From assembly GCA_030636065.1 (NCBI GenBank), contig DAOVXR010000056.1, positions 1-8,428 of the forward strand: a DNA stretch of 8,428 nucleotides, given 5' to 3'. The translations under genes and the position numbers were made by a program. Source of the stretch: Sedimentisphaerales bacterium (GTDB taxonomy: Bacteria > Planctomycetota > Phycisphaerae > Sedimentisphaerales > SM23-30). Below the pieces are notes generated by a model. That model saw only the letters and a program-made list of their open reading frames with translations, searched no databases and was not told where the DNA came from. Shown piece by piece: positions 5,668 through 8,428 of the stretch (position 1 is the first letter of the stretch; the number at the start of each line of letters is the position of its first letter).

Positions 5668-7610
5668 TTTTGTTCGGCAGCCAAAAGGTCGCCCACTGTG
5701 GGTTTATCCAGTGTTTTGCCTTCGATTATTTGTTTGACCTCATCGCCGTCGAGTGTTTCGTATTTCATCAGGGCCTGTTCGAGGCCCTCCATTTCTTCAC
5801 GATGATCCAGGATTATTTTTTTTACATCTTCGTATGCTTCGTCCATAATCTTTTTGATTTCGGTATCGATCAGATCGGCCGTACGCTCGGAATATTCTCG
5901 ACCGCCCATCATATCGCCGAACCAGCCGGAACTGCCGTCATTGCCATAACGAACAAAGCCGAGTTTCTCGCTCATGCCCCATTCCATAATCATACGGCGG
6001 GCGATTTCCGTAGCCTGTTGAATGTCTGCTTGCGCGCCGCTCGAAATATCGTGGCATAATATTTCTTCTGCCACACGTCCGCCGAAAGTAACTCTTATTT
6101 CCGCGAGGCAATATTGTTTTGTGTACATCGTGCGGTCTTTTTCCGGTAGTGAAAAAGTTGCCCCACCCATATTGCCTCGTGGTATTATACTGACTTTGTG
6201 TAGTGGATCGGCGTGTTCCGACAATATCTGCACCAGGGCGTGGCCCGCTTCATGGTAGGCGGTGGCTATTTTCTCTTCTTCATCTACGACTTTGCTCCGT
6301 CGCGCTCGGCCCCAGCGGACCTTGTCGCGGGCCTCTTCGAGGTCGCTCATCTCGACATTGTCCTTGTTGGCCATAGTGGCCGCCAGCGCCGCCTCGTTGA
6401 TAATCGCTTCCAAATCCGCCCCGCTGAACGAACTCGTACCACGTGCCAGGCGGTGAAGATCGATGTCTGGCCCCATTTTGACCTTTTTCGCGTGTACTTT
6501 GAGTATTTCCATTCGGCCCTTGATGTCCGGCAGTGGCACATAAATCTGGCGGTCGAATCGCCCGGGGCGTGTCAGGGCGTGGTCCAGAATATCCGCGCGG
6601 TTGGTCGCCGCTATGACTATTACCTGATCGTCTGTGCTGAACCCATCCATTTCCACCAGGATGGCGTTGAGTGTTTGTTCTCGTTCGTCGTGGCCGCCGC
6701 CGGCAATATTGGCGCCGCGTTTTCGGCCGACCGCGTCAACTTCATCGAGAAAAATGATACAGGGTGAGCTTTCTTTGGCTTGTTTGAACAGATCGCGAAC
6801 ACGCGAGGCGCCGACCCCTACGAACATTTCTACGAAATCACTACCGGATATGCTGAAAAAGGGAACATCGGCTTCGCCTGCTATGGCCTTGGCCAATAGT
6901 GTTTTGCCGCAGCCTGGTGCGCCGACCAGCAGTATCCCACGTGGAATTCTGCCCCCTAATCGCTGGAATTTCCTGGGGTTTCGCAGAAACTGGATAATCT
7001 CTTCTACTTCGTCTTTTGCCTCGTCTATGCCTGCCACGTCCTCGAATGTTACCTTGGACTGTTCTTCGCTCGCTACTTTATGGCGGCTGCGTCCGAAACT
7101 GCCCAGCATACCTGCTCCGCCGCCGCGAAACTGGCGAAATATAAAAAAGTACATAATCCCGATCAGCAGAATCCACGGCAGCAGGCCAATCAGTATTGTA
7201 ACAAAAGTACTGGGCCGTTCGTATTTGAATAAAACACCGTTCTTACGCAGCAAATCGGTCAGACCTTCGGGGTCGGGACCGAGCAGTACCACCTCGAATT
7301 TTTTCTTTTCTTTCGGGTCTTTCCCGGCCATTGCTTCGTCTTTCATTTCACCTGTCAGGTGGTCGCCGGAAATTGTAACTTCCTTGACTTCGCCGTTTTG
7401 CACTCGTTTTTCGAATTCGCTGTATGGAATATTCTCGATATGCAGACCCATATCTGACACCATCGAGAAAATCATTACTCCGAAAACGATAATCAGGAGC
7501 CACCCGAACATATTACGCGGCCCTTTGATTCCCGCTCCCGGCCCTGATGGGCCGTCGGAACGCTTGCTCTTTTTACGTTTTTCGTTGTCGTTTTCGTTTT
7601 TATTGTACAT
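5652..7610 (-). CDS. ftsH: ATP-dependent zinc metalloprotease FtsH
   Basis: FtsH is a hexameric membrane AAA+ protease that extracts and degrades damaged membrane proteins and short-lived regulators. The 652 residues show the full layout: a hydrophilic K/N-rich N-terminus (1-32), membrane helix 1 (about 35-54), an extracytoplasmic domain, and membrane helix 2 (about 136-158). The AAA domain has Walker A GAPGCGKT (230-237), the pore loop MFVGVG (262-267), Walker B IIFLDE (285-290) and a second region of homology with the arginine finger pair R348/R351. The protease domain has the zinc site HEAGH (453-457) and the third ligand D529 in SSGAQADI. All key residues are present. The Walker A Cys replaces the usual Thr of GTGKT and should still be functional. 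An in-frame TAA lies just upstream of the ATG at 7610, so this is the earliest start; no Shine-Dalgarno site sits at normal distance. It appears to be a single-gene unit with repeat-rich spacers on both sides. Confidence 0.98.
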   Translation of the reverse strand: MYNKNENDNEKRKKSKRSDGPSGPGAGIKGPRNMFGWLLIIVFGVMIFSMVSDMGLHIENIPYSEFEKRVQNGEVKEVTISGDHLTGEMKDEAMAGKDPKEKKKFEVVLLGPDPEGLTDLLRKNGVLFKYERPSTFVTILIGLLPWILLIGIMYFFIFRQFRGGGAGMLGSFGRSRHKVASEEQSKVTFEDVAGIDEAKDEVEEIIQFLRNPRKFQRLGGRIPRGILLVGAPGCGKTLLAKAIAGEADVPFFSISGSDFVEMFVGVGASRVRDLFKQAKESSPCIIFLDEVDAVGRKRGANIAGGGHDEREQTLNAILVEMDGFSTDDQVIVIAATNRADILDHALTRPGRFDRQIYVPLPDIKGRMEILKVHAKKVKMGPDIDLHRLARGTSSFSGADLEAIINEAALAATMANKDNVEMSDLEEARDKVRWGRARRSKVVDEEEKIATAYHEAGHALVQILSEHADPLHKVSIIPRGNMGGATFSLPEKDRTMYTKQYCLAEIRVTFGGRVAEEILCHDISSGAQADIQQATEIARRMIMEWGMSEKLGFVRYGNDGSSGWFGDMMGGREYSERTADLIDTEIKKIMDEAYEDVKKIILDHREEMEGLEQALMKYETLDGDEVKQIIEGKTLDKPTVGDLLAAEQKESRE

Positions 7611-7722
7611 ATTTATTTATAAGTGTCTTTCCTGGTTTCAGTCTTGTATGGTGGGCCTGTGCCCCGCGTTTATTAGTCCTGCAGGGCGGGGTCTTATCCC
7701 ATGCGGTTTTCTATCCGATGTC

Positions 7723-7785
7723 CAACTCTTTCTTTATTCGATATTTCTTTAATTTCCGCCATAGGCGGATTGAATGTTCGATGTT
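7723..7785. repeat. Dispersed AT-rich repeat, copy B, carrying an inserted palindrome
   Basis: This is the direct partner of copy A at 5569-5621. Between the two matching blocks lies TCCGCC-ATA-GGCGGA (7755-7769), a perfect 6-bp-arm palindrome of 15 nt that replaces the 5-nt CGACG of copy A. The arrangement looks like a small mobile palindrome inserted in, or lost from, an older repeat. Confidence 0.65.
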
Positions 7786-7819
7786 CACATTCATTATTCG
7801 TCATTCATTCACTCATTAG

Positions 7820-7839
7820 CCCCTCGTTTCAACGAGGGG
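7820..7839. repeat. Palindrome with CGTTTCAACG core, copy 1
   Basis: The arms CCCCTCGTT (7820-7828) and AACGAGGGG (7831-7839) are perfect 9-bp complements around TC. No T-run follows on either strand, so it is not a canonical terminator, although a stem this strong may still pause or protect RNA ends. It shares its inner ten bases with the palindrome at 7867-7882. Confidence 0.7.
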
Positions 7840-7866
7840 GGCACGGTTCGAACATGATTTTCTTTC

Positions 7867-7882
7867 AACCGTTTCAACGGTT
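7867..7882. repeat. Palindrome with CGTTTCAACG core, copy 2
   Basis: The arms AACCGTT (7867-7873) and AACGGTT (7876-7882) are perfect 7-bp complements around TC. The centre is identical to the neighbour at 7820-7839, while the outer arm bases differ in a compensated way, so pairing is kept. On the plus strand four T begin at 7881, giving a weak terminator look. Confidence 0.6.
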
Positions 7883-7970
7883 TTAAAGTGGTTTCTTTTT
7901 TCTTCTTCTCTTCTGTCCTCTAAATTCTGAATTCTTCTTATATTCTTCGTGCCTTGTGGTTCACAATCTT

Positions 7971-8002
7971 AAATCATTAGATCATTAAATCATCAAATCC
8001 CT
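7971..8002. repeat. Degenerate octamer repeat (AAATCATT) at the end of the GH27 gene
   Basis: Four units follow one another: AAATCATT, AGATCATT, AAATCATC and AAATCCCT. On the minus strand the GH27 stop TGA (7995-7993) lies inside the array. This is the third gene end in the window that coincides with repetitive DNA. Confidence 0.55.
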
Positions 8003-8428
8003 TCGGGGTAAAATCGTATCATAACAACACCATGACGCGGCACTTTAATAGTGTATTCATCGTCAAAAGTCCCGACATCTTTTTGTCTCCAGAGGTCTCT
8101 CACTCTGTGTTTTCCGCTTATACTTAATTCCGACCATTTAACCGTCATCTTCGTTTCAATTTCACTCGCGTTGAACAGTCCCACCGCCAGTGATCCGTCT
8201 TCCATATCTTTCGCCAGGATGAGGTGATCGTCGGACTGTAGAGCAATTCTTGCCTGTTTGCCCAATGGGTCTTGATTAACCTCGATAACCTCGGCATTGC
8301 AGAGGACATTTAGCGTAAAATCGTCGAGCTTGGTCATATCGCCGGAAAAAAACAGGGGCGACGCCATTAGAGACCACATGGACATATACGCATACTGTTC
8401 GTTAGGGCTTAATGTTGTGGGTTGTCCC
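7993..8428 (-). CDS. Alpha-galactosidase-like glycoside hydrolase, family GH27 (C-terminal part, cut by window edge)
   Basis: GH27 enzymes release terminal alpha-galactosyl (in some members alpha-N-acetylgalactosaminyl) residues from oligo- and polysaccharides by a retaining mechanism. About 144 residues are visible. They begin with the end of the catalytic barrel: LSPNEQYAYMSMWSLMASPLFFSGD, then KLDDFTLNVLCNAEVIEVNQDPLGKQ. These correspond to the conserved NEQ...SLW.LLASPL and NPEVIAVNQDPLGKQ segments of GH27. A beta-sandwich C-terminal domain follows and contains KDMEDGSLAVGLFNASE, the usual 'only the galactosidase produces' strand pattern. The catalytic aspartates and any signal peptide lie beyond the window, so activity cannot be judged. 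The frame is open to the window edge and ends at TGA inside an octamer repeat. Its relation to the following ftsH is probably only positional. Confidence 0.92.
   Translation of the reverse strand, partial: GQPTTLSPNEQYAYMSMWSLMASPLFFSGDMTKLDDFTLNVLCNAEVIEVNQDPLGKQARIALQSDDHLILAKDMEDGSLAVGLFNASEIETKMTVKWSELSISGKHRVRDLWRQKDVGTFDDEYTIKVPRHGVVMIRFYPEGI

Larger units (their letters stand above)
7611..7992. other. Gene-free, repeat-rich spacer between the GH27 gene and ftsH
   Basis: No credible ORF is present. From left to right it holds a degenerate GGTGGGC-CTGT-GCCCCGC element with a CCCCGC/GCGGGG inverted repeat (7662-7667 / 7686-7691), dispersed repeat copy B (7723-7785), ATTC-rich low-complexity DNA (about 7786-7817), two palindromes sharing CGTTTCAACG (7820-7839 and 7867-7882), a pyrimidine-rich tract (about 7890-7945) and an octamer tandem repeat at the end of the GH27 gene. 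I could not place a confident ftsH promoter or a U-tailed terminator for the GH27 gene. Confidence 0.55.

Noticed and set aside
6634..7752. 372-residue open frame on the plus strand opposite ftsH
   Set aside because: It is antisense to a highly conserved gene and its product is Ser/Pro/Arg-rich with no recognisable fold. It arises from codon bias on the opposite strand.

Overview
All six protein genes lie on the minus strand, so the window reads right to left. The organism looks like a planctomycete, most likely of the Phycisphaerae/Sedimentisphaerales kind. This is inferred from three things: a Tat-exported Gfo/Idh/MocA oxidoreductase next to an exported HEAT-repeat protein, a GH27 glycosidase, and AT-rich spacers full of short palindromes and degenerate tandem repeats. 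Shine-Dalgarno use is uneven (good for two genes, absent for others). No taxonomic marker gene is present, so this is not proven.

Layout from the right edge: (1) 8428-7993, the C-terminal end of a GH27 alpha-galactosidase-like enzyme, cut by the window edge. (2) 7992-7611, a gene-free spacer packed with palindromes and low-complexity repeats. (3) 7610-5652, a complete ftsH (membrane AAA+ zinc protease). (4) 5651-5545, a short repeat-rich spacer. (5) 5544-4252, a Tat-exported Gfo/Idh/MocA oxidoreductase, followed 82 bp later by (6) 4169-2163, a secreted HEAT-repeat protein with a GTG start; these two probably form one transcription unit ending at an intrinsic terminator at 2112-2066. (7) 2065-1377, a large spacer containing a minus-strand sigma70-type promoter with a 17-bp spacer and, about 100 bp downstream, a strong intrinsic terminator. 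Together they outline a roughly 135-nt orphan RNA. (8) 1376-423, pyrK, and 360-1, the start of pyrD: the two subunits of a class 1B dihydroorotate dehydrogenase for pyrimidine synthesis.

Functionally this is a mix of housekeeping (pyrKD, ftsH) and exported or carbohydrate-related genes (GH27, Gfo/Idh/MocA, HEAT). The most interesting parts are between the genes. These are the unassigned RNA upstream of pyrK; two diverged copies of one dispersed repeat flanking ftsH, one of which carries an exact 15-nt palindrome where the other has 5 nt; paired palindromes sharing the core CGTTTCAACG; and three genes whose stop codons are supplied by, or sit inside, repetitive DNA. I did not find a defence system, CRISPR array, transposase or tRNA/rRNA gene.
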